A stretch of DNA of 64,000 nucleotides, taken from Ascochyta rabiei. Lineage: Eukaryota; Ascomycota; Dothideomycetes; Pleosporales; Didymellaceae. The notes beneath the pieces were generated by a model. The model was not told where the DNA came from. It saw only the letters and a program-made list of their open reading frames with translations, and did no database searches. Position 1 is the first letter of the stretch. The number at the start of each line of letters is the position of its first letter. Shown here piece by piece: positions 49,566 through 61,026 of this stretch. The position numbers and the translations under genes were made by a program. The stretch is from contig NC_082418.1 of NCBI RefSeq assembly GCF_004011695.2, positions 434,001 through 498,000 on the forward strand, in the 5' to 3' direction.

Positions 49566-49733
49566 TGTTAGATTAGATAGTAATAGTAATAAGTTAATAA
49601 TAATGTATTAGTGTTCTGTTCTTATTCTATATAAGGGTGATTTTTGTCTTATCTAGGTTCTAGTAGGGGCCCCTGCACGGTTTCTTAGCAGGTATATCGC
49701 CTAACCTATTTCTCTAATACCTTTTATTTAACA
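49566..49733 (-). repeat. Copia-C LTR (middle)
   Basis: A 168-bp LTR (TGTTAGATTAGATAG to TATTTAACA). It is the 5' LTR of the copy to its left. It is followed by ATTAC, which does not match GTATT on the other side of that copy. Confidence 0.85.
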
Positions 49734-50486
49734 ATTACGTCCGCTATTTTAAGGGCTTCTACGTAAGGAAAAGCTTAGTTATATTTACTAAGCTATAGTT
49801 CCTAATTTTACAGGACTCTTATAGGCTCTAGTACTTTATAGTACCTTTCTTATACCCTTCTAATCTTGTTATTAAGATCTACTCTCACTGCTGCCTAGAT
49901 ATTTATACTCTAGGTCTATAGGGTGCTAAATTTATTAAAGCAGCTTACTTATAAATAAGAGCTAACTATAGTATTTAAGTATTTTACTATTACAGCTATA
50001 TATTTCTATTTATCTTAGTAGTTTTACTTATATATTTTATATAAGTTATAAATTATTTTATATTCTTACACGTTGCTGTTGTATGCTTCCTTTCCTTCTG
50101 CTAAGAGTTCTAAGTATTATATTAGGGTATTAGTTATTACTATAAAAGTAATAATAGGGTTAATTAATTCTTATGTAGTTATGCACGTATTACCTCTTAT
50201 AGTTTATATTAAGGAGGATACCTAAGTGCTCCTTAGAGCAGAGGCTGGTTTATATTCTAAGATAAGTAAAGGTTATAGTTTAATAGGTTTTGCGCGTAGT
50301 TAAGTGTTGCCTTCTAGGTCTACAATGTCTTAGATTTCTAGAGCTTTACATTACATCTTAAGTTAGTAATACTAGAAGATCTATTTACTTAAGTTAGTAA
50401 GAATAACTATCGCGTCCCTCTAGCTTTAGCTAGTTGCTATTTTACTTGTTATTAGCGCTTATTGTAGCAGCAGTAAGACTCTCAAT
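49734..50486 (-). pseudogene. Copia-C gag 5' piece of a second copy
   Basis: Homologous to the gag end of the first Copia-C copy (about 48800-49565), including the same leader next to the LTR (TAAGACTCTCAAT against TAAGACTCTTAAT). Only the beginning of gag is present, between two LTRs, so a second Copia-C is represented by one LTR and about 750 bp. Confidence 0.75.
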
Positions 50487-50654
50487 TGTTAGATTAGATA
50501 GTAATAGTAATAAGTTAATAATAATATATTAATGTTCTGTTGTTGTTCTATGTAAGGGTGATTTTTGTCTTATCTAAGTTCTAGTAGGGGCCCCTACACT
50601 GTTTCTTAGCAGGTATATCACCTAACCCATTTCTCCGATACTATTCATTTAACA
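50487..50654 (-). repeat. Copia-C LTR (third)
   Basis: A 168-bp LTR (TGTTAGATTAGATAG to CATTTAACA), the 5' LTR of the gag piece to its left. It is followed by AATAG. Confidence 0.85.
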
Positions 50655-53140
50655 AATAGATAGACTAGCTACTGTCTCCTTTACACTTCTTTAATAAGGG
50701 CTTTAGTGTACGTTTAGGGTACTTAGCAACTAATTTAGCTGTATTAGCTAGCTTAAGTGTAAATTTTAGAGGTATAACAGATAGTAAATAAGCTGTAAGT
50801 GTAGTAAGATAAGAGGAGGGGTAAGTAGTAATTGGTAACGCGTTGTGTGCGCAAAAAGGAGGCAGCTAGCCTATTAACATTACTGCCTTAATGCTAAGGA
50901 TTATGCGCAACTTTGTACAGTCCACTACAACAGAGATAGAGTAAATCTAAACATTAGAAACAATTTAGCAGTATTACTTTAGTTATTGCTAAGCTAAATT
51001 TGTAAGTACTGTGCGTAGTTATAGCTAGTATTTTTTAATAATTATACTTAATAATTTGTTGTATAACTATATACTGGCTTTAAACTATTATTAGAATCTT
51101 ACTCTACTACAACACTACAATACTATAATATCACCCTTTTTAGCATATTACATATATATTAATAGCCTTATAGATCTTCTATTTAAAAGAAGAGGAAGAG
51201 AAGGGGTTTAGTTTAGGCTAGTAGATGTCTGTAGGACTGTAACTAAGTCTACAAACACCTCCTATAGGCGTCTGTTAGTCTAGACTCTATCTAGGGCCTT
51301 TTTTTAAGCTTGCAGGTTTAATTCCTAGTAACTATAGCTATCTTTTTGCTCTACTAGCAGCTATACAATTACTGTAGTGTTAATAAAGGAGGGGGGGGGG
51401 GGGTAACAACCCTAGGAAATTAATTGTTAGCTGCTATCCTGGCTATCCTAACAACCTTACACAGGACATTTTTTAAACAAAATCAAACAGATTTAATAAT
51501 TTAAAGCTAGAATATTAATTTTGTTTGATTATTAGGAGCCGTAGCCATTTGTTTGATTGTTTTGAAGTAATTAAACAAAATCAAAACAATATTATTGAAT
51601 CCATTTGATTGTTTACAAGCTTGGTTGTCACTTTCACACGCTTCGCAGGCAATAGCCAATGCTTAGTCCCTCAACATAAATAAGAATCGGCTTTTGCTTA
51701 CTTTGGTAGACAAAGTATAGGGTTGCCTTTGTAGAAGTTACTATAAAACAATTTAGACATGTATCCGTGGCTAGAGCGTACATTAGTAAAAAGCTTATGT
51801 AAGTCCGTGCACGCAGGAACCTAAGCAGAATCATTAAGATACACAGAGTATTCTCTATTCTTTTAAGGTTAGACACACTGATTTCAAGAATGGTGTGAGT
51901 AAGTGGATATTTCTAGAGGTAAATTTAAAGTACGCACTGGCGTAGGTCTAATATCTCTTAAGCCTAAGGTTAATAAGGAGAGAAAACAGTAGCTTCTACT
52001 ATAACGTTAAATAGTTAATTACTGGCATATGTGCTACTCTATTGGATGTAGTACAATTATAAACTATCTAAGAACTGTAACTACCCTCTATATATATACT
52101 AATAAGACCTAGCTAGGTAAATAAGGGGCTTAAGAACTTCTGTAAGCGAAAGAGCAGCTGTGCTCTTGTTAGTACTGTTATTATTACAGAATATAAGGTC
52201 TAGTATAAGCTTGCGCTTAGGCTTAAACTTAAGTAGTACTAGGAGGTAACGTGAAGGCTTATGGGAGAAGGTTGTAGATATTAGTAACGTTTTCCTACCT
52301 ATTCTGCCTTTCCCTTTAAGGTATTCTCAATAGTCTTTCTAATACGCCTTCTTACGTAATTACCCTCTAAGTTTGTATTCCTGCGTTATAGGGAGCGACA
52401 TGGCTAATACTACTTTAGGACTTATTCCTTCCTTCTCTTCTAGAATATTTAAGAAAGAGCTTGATCTGGAAAGTTGTAGGTGCCTGTGTAAAGCGTTGCT
52501 CGGCCATTAGCCTCTCTAGAATGTGTTTAGAAAAGCTAAGCAGCTAGTTAGCAACTCATTTACTTATAGCTATGCAATCTAAGACTTACTATAACTATTA
52601 CTCTATTATAAACTTATAGGAATTATAGCTAGATTTAACTAGGGCCCTCTTAATATCCTTAGAGCTAAGAGGTTGTAGCGCAACTTCTTGCTAAGCCCAC
52701 TTTTAAAATCTTTAAGATTAACAAGCCTTGCTGCTTTAGGTATTCTCTTTTAGCTAGGTCTGTAAAAGGAGAGGTGTTGCAGTAGAGTAGATATTAGGGA
52801 GAGAGAGCACGTGGCCTAGACAGGAGGGTAGGCAGAAACAAAATTCCATAAAATACAGCGTAATTAATAGTATAGCTTTATTAGTAGTTAGTAGTTAGTA
52901 TATTATAAAGTCTACAGACTATAATCTTATCTTTAGTTTAATGTTTATATAATAAATAAGGAAAGAAAATAGATTTAAATAAAGCTTAGCTTTTTTAAAG
53001 GCGTAGTTTCTTAAAACAGAAATGCGCATAACGGTCTTTCTACAATAGTGCTACAACAGACAGCAGTCTGGACAGGAGAACTTATTTTTAACGTCCTATG
53101 GTCGTATGTGGAAGAAACAATCATGTAAAGAACATATTAT
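50655..53140. other. Unassigned decayed AT-rich sequence
   Basis: No gene or known element is assigned. Visible features are a run of 13 G at 51391-51403; hairpin-like GTTTGATT/AATCAAAC repeats at about 51475-51615; and a minus-strand frame from about 52430 down to 51900 (SSSFLNILEEKEGISPKV, then MSLPITQEYKLRG at 52401) in which the stops are TAG/TAA at positions that could have been CAG, CAA or TGG. The frame is probably an old repeat-encoded protein of unknown kind. The right margin shares a 20-base sequence with 38019-38038. Confidence 0.45.
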
Positions 53141-53743
53141 TCACTTTTGAATTTTGAAATCTTATAGCCACGTTCTAGGTGGCATGAACATCAGATAAAT
53201 ATCCAACATGGCTCTCTCTTATCGATAGCCGGCAGAACACTCACAATGAGTTAACCTTTTACATACTCACATTCGCTTGCTCGGAACATCGCACGAGCTG
53301 GGTGACATAGCGTGCCCAGAGGCGCGTAGATGAGCCGATGACGTAGCGTACCTTGCAGCGAGCGAACACCATCGTGTATGCACATTTACGACTAAGACTT
53401 GCCATTAACAATCTACAACACAGAATAGTATCTTATAGTAACAAATTGATCACAAAAACACGAACGCCGATTCTTACACGATGTTTTCCACAAAGGCAAG
53501 CTCACTACGAGCCCTATCTCGAGCACCGTGCCAGGTTAGATGTCCAACAGCGAGACTGTATGCGACGGACCATGATCAGCGCACGAAGGAAACGCTAAAA
53601 ACTTCCTCGCGGTTGACGTGGTGAGTAGTCGGAATTTCATCAGAAGCTCTCATCGCGCCGCAATTTGCATCCCAATACCCGCTGAACGCGCCTTCCAATC
53701 CCACGTACCTCCAAACGACGCTCCCCGTACTGACTCCCACTAG

Positions 53744-54077
53744 GCTCACCACAACCGCCGCCATCGGCGCCGCAGTCCTCTACTACACCACCACTACCAA
53801 CTCCTCTGCTTCAAACCCTCCATCCTCTCGGTCTTCCCTGTCCCCCTCAAATCCTCCTAGTGCCACCCGACCAGGGCACCGTCACGAAGCTGCTTACGCC
53901 TCTGACGTACCCAAGCCCGTTGAAGACCGTCATGGCGATACTGTCGAGAAACACAGCATCGCTGCGCACAAGAACCAGAACAAAGTCCGCGAGGGCAAGT
54001 TCTCGGGCAAGGAGTTTGACAACCATGTGCAGGAACATTCGCCGGGGAAGCCTGGAGGTGATTTCGAGAAGCGTTAG
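53744..54077 (+). CDS. Small conserved-looking hypothetical protein, start unclear
   Basis: The frame runs from LTTTAAIGAAVLYYTTT, a short hydrophobic N-terminal segment, through a Ser/Pro-rich linker to ATRPGHRHEAAYASDVPKP, DTVEKHSIAAHKNQNKVREG and FSGKEFDNHVQEHSPGKPGG, ending FEKR with TAG at 54075-54077. The regular charged C-terminus and clean codon use suggest a real gene of about 110 residues. No ATG lies in a suitable place: the frame can be entered through a possible 3' splice site CACTAG at 53743, which would need a short upstream exon, or the start has been lost. A membrane-anchored or mitochondrial small protein is possible; I do not recognise the family. Confidence 0.5.
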
Positions 54078-55827
54078 GATGGGTCTGGAAGGGAGAAGCT
54101 GGGTGACAATGGCTTGAATTGAGGTTGGACGTGGTCCAGCGGAGGCACAAGGTCACTCAACATACTTATCTTTTGCGTCAATATCGTACATCTGTTTATC
54201 TACTTTGTCTGTTCTGCCCTAAGTCAAAGCGAATACCTGCCAATGGATGCGTTGCCTGGATTTGGGCGTTTCTCGTCATTTCTGGAGTGCTAAGACAGCG
54301 TCATCTAAGGGGAAGTGTGAGGAGGTTTTCACAAAGAGCGCGGGAAGAGCTAAGCAATGAAAGCACTGACTTCATCCTCCGAAAGGCTTGGATCTTCTCA
54401 AACAGCTCACTGACACAGGCGAAAGGTGAGTGTGATGCTCTGGACTTCGACATGGCCTATCAATCTCAGAGTGATAAAATGAGGTTATCAGAACCTGCCT
54501 CGTTGAGAAGCTGTACATGGTAATCCGTATATCCCTGCGTTTTGTCGAAGTCATAGTTTGACGTACTGCCTCCCCTCACACCCCAGTGATCACCCCCCTA
54601 TCCGCTTCCTATTGTCCATACCCAGGCGATATGCCACTTCCCATAACAGCGAATGTTCGCTTGCGGCATACGTCCAACTCTCTTTCCCTCACAGGCCTCT
54701 CACTCACGATGAAGAAAATAATTTAAGATAACAGCACAAGAAAAGAGCGCGGGCTAACGTCACGTGCTCGCTTACGCACTAACTTCCTGCCGTTTCACCG
54801 GCCGCACGTCATTACCGATACATCGCGATAGAATCGCGATTGACGTGCGCTCCGTTGTAGACTTCAGACAGTAACTGATAATTAGTTCTGGACTTCCTAT
54901 AAAGCAAAGTACAGAGACGCGTCGGCATACCCGTGGAATACAAGGTCTTAGCCGGTGTAGACACAGCATATTGGCTTCTCACGGATCGTTGAGCGTGGAG
55001 CTTCGAGCAATCTTCTTGATAGACCAATCAGTGGACTGCTCGCCGCGAGAACTGCAAAGCTACAGGATAACTCACTAGCACATGCTTCCAGCAAACCCTA
55101 AACAACGTGCGTGCTGACCGGTTGTGTAACACTCCTTACTGCGACCTCAGCCTCTCGTAACGGCATAACTGCTCACAGGGCCTTCAAGCTACGCGACTGA
55201 AGCTGTATTCGATAGTCGAGCCTTACCAATGGAGGCGGCTCTATTCTGCGACAGTCTCTGTGTAGACTTCGCCAAACAAGCTCAAGGGGTGCTCGCAAGG
55301 CCTTCTGGTTTGCACAGTGCCTTGCGCTAGCACATTGCAATCGGTCCCCGCAAGATATTGATGACTGCAGCTTCTGAATCAGGTGAAACGTTATAAAATT
55401 GACTGTATAGTCACAGAAGATTATCGCCGTGCGCTCGACGGGACTGTAATCGACTATCAGAGACACGAAATACGAGTAACTAGAAACATTGCCAACGTAC
55501 AGTTTCTGGGCCTCATTTAGCCCATGGTCTGTACTGTGGGAGGGTTGCCTTTTGCCTTGTTGCCACGATATGCACGTCACGACACCCAAAGCCCTACATC
55601 AATGGCACTGGCGAATGAGGTGAGAGAAGACCCAGGTGCGCACCTTAGTACGGACAAGCTGCATTGATATTAGTTCTGCCGCGCCGGAAAGGGGCTACCT
55701 GAACCAATGGATCCCCATTCGCATCTCCGTCTCTTATCTGGAAGCTGGAAGCTCCGCACCGCGCGTGAACAAAAGCTTAACGCTCTGGTGGTCCCACTCT
55801 CCCAGCCACGCGAATTTTCTTTTTGAC
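54078..55827. other. No supported gene
   Basis: Ordinary-composition sequence with open frames (54119-54523 plus, 55173-55589 minus) that show no domain, signal peptide or conserved motif. It probably contains the 3' end of the small gene at left and the upstream region of the kelch pseudogene at right. Confidence 0.5.
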
Positions 55828-58160
55828 ATGGCATTTTGGTGTCTACTATCCAGCGCGGTACTGGCTATCACAGCCGCACAACAGAACGTTGGGGATCCTG
55901 TCGATAGCTTCTGTCGGCGTCACCTACATCAGACGTGCAGAGTCGACTCGAAGCTGTACATAGATGGTGGTAAAGTGTACTATGGAGGATCTGTTGATAA
56001 TGGCAGTGTCGCAGAGCAGAGTGAGTTCGTGGAGACGTAGTATTAGAATGTATGTGGCTTATTGGCGTAGACACTTGACTGCTTTGGGAGGACGTTTTGG
56101 ATACTAAGAACGACTTCAAGTTTCCGCCCCAGTATAGCAACCTGACGAAGATGTGTCCCCAAAGTATGTTTGTGGTTTTTTTTTGAAACAAGCTGATTGT
56201 TTTGTAGGATCCAGAGGTACCATCCGTGAGCGGTGGGATCCTGTGGCCTGACTCCGCCAACAAGTTGTTCTACTTGTTTGGTGGTGAGTACAACACAGCA
56301 AACGACGTGCAGTCTTTTACTACGCTGTGGCTCTACGACATCATCTACAACACCTGGAATCGTTCAAGTGCTTCAGATGGCTCCCTTATCAACATCAAGT
56401 GGCCGGCATTTGGCGCTGGTACTGTTACGGATACAGGAACTGCGTACTATTATGGCGGATATCTGACCAAGTTGTCTATGCTAGAGTGGACTGATGATCG
56501 CTTCATGTTGAACTCACTGACTTGTTTCAACATGAACACTCGACGCTGGCAAAACAGCACGTATGATCAGACGCCACGAGCTGAGGGATTGCTTAATTTC
56601 ATTCCAACTTCAGATGCAGGCATGCTTGCCTACTTTGGAGGTCTCGAGACGAACAACGGCGTGAGCAGCTATGTGGGCCTTCATTCCTTTTTCTCGAGTC
56701 TCTTTTTGTTGACATAATCGCAGGCAAACATGAGCGTAAGACGTGTCTGACGAGACCTTTTCTTTGACACAGATCAATTTCGCTCCAGAATATCCAGCTG
56801 TTCGACACCGAACACCAACTTTTCATAGTTGGAGAAAGGTCGATTTCTATCGATTTTTCATCCCAATATTACGAACATGCCTTCCTAACATTAATTTCCA
56901 GCGTCTGTTTTGTAGTGCAGGCGTTGGAACAGGCGCGCTGGCTATTGTAAGCTGAACAGAGTGGTTATCTGGTCTTAGTTGAGATGAAATCTCTGCAATG
57001 GCCCGTGCGTCTGAAGATGTAGACCGGTTAAAGGCAACAGAGGACTCCTAGCTATAGCTATTGCCTGCCTAGCAATTGCTACACAGCTCTTACTTTATTA
57101 CAAATACCCCCTATTATAACTAGCTATACTAACCCTATATACCTAGACAAAATTAACTAAGCAACAGCTTAAACCTACCCCTAATACAAACACTATATCA
57201 ACTGTGTCTTTCTTAAAAAAAATCGTGTTTGTGTTTGCTATGTACTGACCCATCCAGGCATATGCAGCACTTGTTCCAAACTACCTCGGAGGCAAGGCAT
57301 GGACGTCTTGCGACGTAATCCGAGAATCGCAGATGCTCTTCGTCGGTGGCCAGATTCCGAATGCCTCATTAGCAGAATGCGATGTCCCAAAGATCGGTGG
57401 ACAGCACGGTCTCTTACTTGGGTAGGAGGCCATTGAAGAAGGAGTTTGGTGACATGGGATACAAGACAACACGACGGGATATAGGGTGCCTGATAAAATC
57501 ATATCTTTTGTCGGCGGCAAGTGAGTACTTCTTGTGCATAGTCATTTTTAGTCAATCTTCAAGCTAATATGGCAACAGTGCTGATGGACCTGCCACCGCA
57601 ACGGCACCGGCAGCAGGTTTTATGGTACGCGACTTGTCTGTGTACTTTGGGACGACAGCCTCCGCAGCACCGCGAACTGCATCAAAAATCTTACCAGCCG
57701 CAGCAACAGCGACTTCAACAAGCCAAACAAAATCCAAATCAAACACCGGTGCCATAGCAGGCGGGGTGGTTGGCGGCGTAATCACCCTGGTCGCCGTCAT
57801 TGGCATAGTCTTCTTCTGCCTCCGCCGTAGACGTCGCAACAAGCCAATCGAACCGAACCGAGCTGAACTTGCATAAAACCCAGCGATTTATATGAATAGC
57901 TATGCCATAGCGAACCACTCTTTACCCGGTAGTTCCGTACAACCACACATGGTAGAAGCACCGGCGTACTCACTGCAAGGCTTCCCGCTCCCAAACCCTT
58001 GGAACGGCGAGCAACAAGCGAATTAATTACACGGGACAGCATCTCAGCAGGGTGGCTATGACCCCTCCCAGCCATACTACTCACTGCCTTCTGAGCTTTC
58101 TCGATCGGCTTTCAAACTTCAAAGTCCACAAGATATGAGTCACGAGCTGTCAAGTACCTA
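55828..58160 (+). pseudogene. Kelch-repeat membrane protein, broken
   Basis: The product would be a secreted beta-propeller held by one C-terminal membrane helix. It starts with a signal peptide (MAFWCLLSSAVLAITAAQQ) at 55828. Kelch-like blades follow: LYIDGGKVYYGGS, VSGGILWPDSANKLFYLFGG (about 56226), TAYYYGGY, LAYFGGLETNNGV (to 56670) and QMLFVGGQIP (about 57335), then ISFVGG before an intron at about 57519-57578. A membrane segment IAGGVVGGVITLVAVIGIVF and RRRRR lie at about 57745-57840, followed by a cytoplasmic tail. Lesions are TGA at 56076-56078 after an intron at 56021-56070, frame changes near 56165 and 56780, a missing blade replaced by AT-rich sequence at about 57046-57225, and stops at 57874 and about 58024. 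The tail stays readable to 58160. Confidence 0.72.
57046..57225. repeat. AT-rich insertion in the kelch pseudogene
   Basis: About 180 bp rich in CTAGCTATAGC and similar words, unlike the coding sequence on either side and like the transposon blocks. No terminal repeats or target duplication were clear. It may be a small repeat fragment inserted where a kelch blade should be. Confidence 0.5.
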
Positions 58161-59762
58161 GATACCAGCTGTCTTCGAACTACAGCATTTGCAGAGTCCA
58201 AAATCAATATAAGCGGGCCCATGAGCGAAAATTTGGAGGCAAGAAGCTCAATTCACACTGTTAGCTTTGACTGGTGTGCTTTGCTTGAAGAAGCAGTTGT
58301 TGTTTATGTATTGTATTTCTTAAAGATGTTTTGATCGCAGTGTTGGTTATCTTGGCACGCAGAAGGGACCACGGAGCTGACAGTGACCATGCAGTACCGG
58401 CTCCTGCTAGTCATACAGGCGCCAGCGACACTTTAGATTGTTAGTTCTATGTAGCCTACTCGGCCCTCCCATCTGGTAGTATTAGCTCGTCATGCCAATA
58501 GACATGGCCTGCAGTCTGGTCTTGGTACGCGACCAATGTCTGAAGAACATCATTTCCAGCCACAAGGAGTCAGTTGCGTCATACGCATAGGGATGTAGTT
58601 TCTGACAAGAGGTGTGGAAAGCCAAGTCCGTTGAGCGTGATCTCTGGATACATGTATGCACAATGTCGGCATGGCCTATAATCGGCCGATTGGTATAAAG
58701 TACGCACCGCCCCACTACCTCGTGTCTACATACCCTTGCAACACCACTCATAATTGCTCTCCATACATCAAGACATATCCACCAATGTTGCTTGGTAAAA
58801 CTAGTACTTCTCGCTTGCTTCAGTTCAAAGTCTCAACCACATGTGCCCTGTTACAACAGTTGCCTTACAGTGACGATACGCATAGTGATCACCTCGAACC
58901 GCAGATTGACCGAGTGCGAGCTGTAAGGAATTACCTTTCACAAAACCTATAGCGTACGTGGTGTCCACAAAGGCATACTAGCAACCTAATCTTTAAGGCA
59001 AATCAACAATCGAGAGATTCAATCCGCATAGGGGGAGTCAAGAACAATTTTTCGCGAATTGACATACTTATGCCCAATGCGCACGTTACAAAAACGCTAG
59101 GAATTGAAAAAGAAAGAGCTTCTCCGTGCATACAATAGAGTATGGAAAACTGCAAAAAACATACAACAGCGGGTATTCGCTAGTGGTCACCCACCTAACT
59201 ACTAATCCGCCGGTACGTTGCTCAAATAGGGCTGAGCGAACGGGAAGCCTTGCTGTCTCTCGTTCTGTTACCACAAAAGTAGCAAAATTGGCTGTATTCA
59301 GTAAGCGGGACCCTGGGAGACTTGTCTGTGCCTGGGAAAGGCTACAGAGCGGCTGACTAATCTAAGGGCTGTGGCTGCGCTAACGAGGGCTGTGCAAACC
59401 TTCTGACCCACGCATATCATTTAAGGCAGCAAGGAGGCGGCTAAGTGTGGCCTTATACTGGAAATGAGACCACAGCGGTCATGGCGGTAAGCAATGTCAT
59501 CAACGAACACCAGCAGCCCTCACCCTATGAACCCCACATTCTTGTTTTGCTAGACAGTCATCACGTTGCCTCACGTCGTTTCCTGCTGCAGCTCCTGATC
59601 ATCGATATCGATGAGCGTGTCGCAGTCGAATTATTGCGTTAAAAAAGCAGCACGATAGCAACCATTGTGTTTATCCTCTAAGTTGCTTGTATTGATACAT
59701 ATTCATTCTGGCTACTCATGCGATTTTGTTACATAGAGTATAGGTGATTCTTGTCAAACGCA
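58161..59762. other. No supported gene
   Basis: Intergenic sequence of ordinary composition. Frames such as 58656-58952 (plus) and 58482-58751 (minus) have no recognisable features. Nothing resembling a tRNA was found. Confidence 0.5.
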
Positions 59763-60107
59763 TCACTTCTTTCTAGCCTCCCAATCTGCAAATAGTTCCT
59801 CGTCTACCTTAGATCCTTGAGGATCATTGGCGGGGTCGGCGACAGCCTTTGCATGAATAGCATGACTGTTCTTATTGGCAGCATCACGAACAGCCTTGTT
59901 CTCTGCGTTCTTGTTCGCCTGAATGATGACCTCAAATTTCCCGTTCCCAAGATCAGCTCCCTTGTCTGCACGGTAGTTGTACGCCGAATCTTGTGTTGGA
60001 GTTCTGCTCGGAAAGAGGCGGTGTCCATGAGGGGTACTCGAGCCCTTCTTCAGCACTTTCTTCCAATCGATCGCCTTGCGAAAGTCGTTGAACGTGCTCT
60101 TGGACAT
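59763..60107 (-). CDS. Small charged hypothetical protein (114 aa)
   Basis: The minus-strand frame is open without introns and I chose the start MSKSTFNDFRKAIDWKKVLK at 60107. The frame is open further upstream to 60266, but that part looks like leader sequence. The protein is hydrophilic, with KKGSSTPHGHRLFPSRTP, DSAYNYRADKGADLGNGKFE, VIIQANKNAENKAVRDAAN and an acidic C-terminus (VDEELFADWEARKK). No signal peptide, membrane helix or known catalytic motif is visible; it is probably a soluble and partly disordered cytoplasmic protein. The gene points away from the AIM9-like gene, and the two share the region 60108-61026 as upstream sequence. It shows no lesion, unlike most neighbours. Family not recognised. 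Confidence 0.65.
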   Translation of the reverse strand: MSKSTFNDFRKAIDWKKVLKKGSSTPHGHRLFPSRTPTQDSAYNYRADKGADLGNGKFEVIIQANKNAENKAVRDAANKNSHAIHAKAVADPANDPQGSKVDEELFADWEARKK

Positions 60108-61026
60108 GATATCTCTGCAATATTCGAGATGATTATAATGGTGTATAAAGTGGAAAGTCTTAATTCGTAGATTGCGTTGGACCGTTCGAAATGGTTGTGT
60201 ATAGAAGTGACAGCGGGTAGATACAATATATTCCCCGGGGACGGAATATTGATAATGTTGACACAAAATTCGAGAGAAGATGTCAAAAGGGAGTAAAACT
60301 TGCAGTGGTAGGTGCTTGGAATTTGGAAATTTGCACCCTCATGTAGGAGTACCCCAGGTCGATTTATAGTTGATGATTAGCAAGCGCCAAACCACTCAAT
60401 GGAACCTATTTGTATCCTAAGCGCTTGGGATAATGAGCCTTTGCTCCCTCGTCAGAAAACGATAGGATGACAACACTTTGCAAAAGAGGTAAGACCACCA
60501 CAAAAGGGCCGTCAGCGTTTTGAAAGCTTGTGGTGGAGGTCATTAACACATGTGCCGCAATTGTGATCCAACCAGAGTCAGAACCAGAAATAGGAGCATG
60601 AAACGCTTCCTAGGCATCCATAGTGTGCGAGTGATGAAGGAAGCGACGCTCTATCCTGTTTCAACAATGCGAGCGCATCACACCTGGGCAAGACGAAGCA
60701 TACTGCCTTCATGCGATTCAAACTTCGTCACATGAGGTAAATGGAAGAGCTTTTCGGAACGGATGATATACGCAGAAAGCATCTCACTAGCTGGTCGGTG
60801 TATATGGGATATCTTGATTAGCCACCCATGGGGATGGTAGGTGTATGCGCGCGCTAAATTGCGCCTGACTTGTGTGCAAGATATGAGGGGAAAGCTTGGC
60901 GCGCTAAATTAGACAGACCTTGGCAACGCCTGCGACACAAGATTCGCGTCCAACATCGTTGCGAGACAAAACTGTGAGCCAGCCCAACCACAAGCTCTTA
61001 CTAGCTTTAATTCTTCAATCGCTTCT
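60108..61026. promoter_or_regulatory. Shared upstream region of two divergent genes
   Basis: A 0.9-kb region between the divergent starts at 60107 and 61027. No open frame with recognisable content lies in it. A pyrimidine-rich stretch (CTTTAATTCTTCAATCGCTTC) precedes the start at 61027. GCGCGCTAAATT occurs twice, at about 60849-60860 and 60899-60910, as a short direct repeat. A role in expression is inference. Confidence 0.45.
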
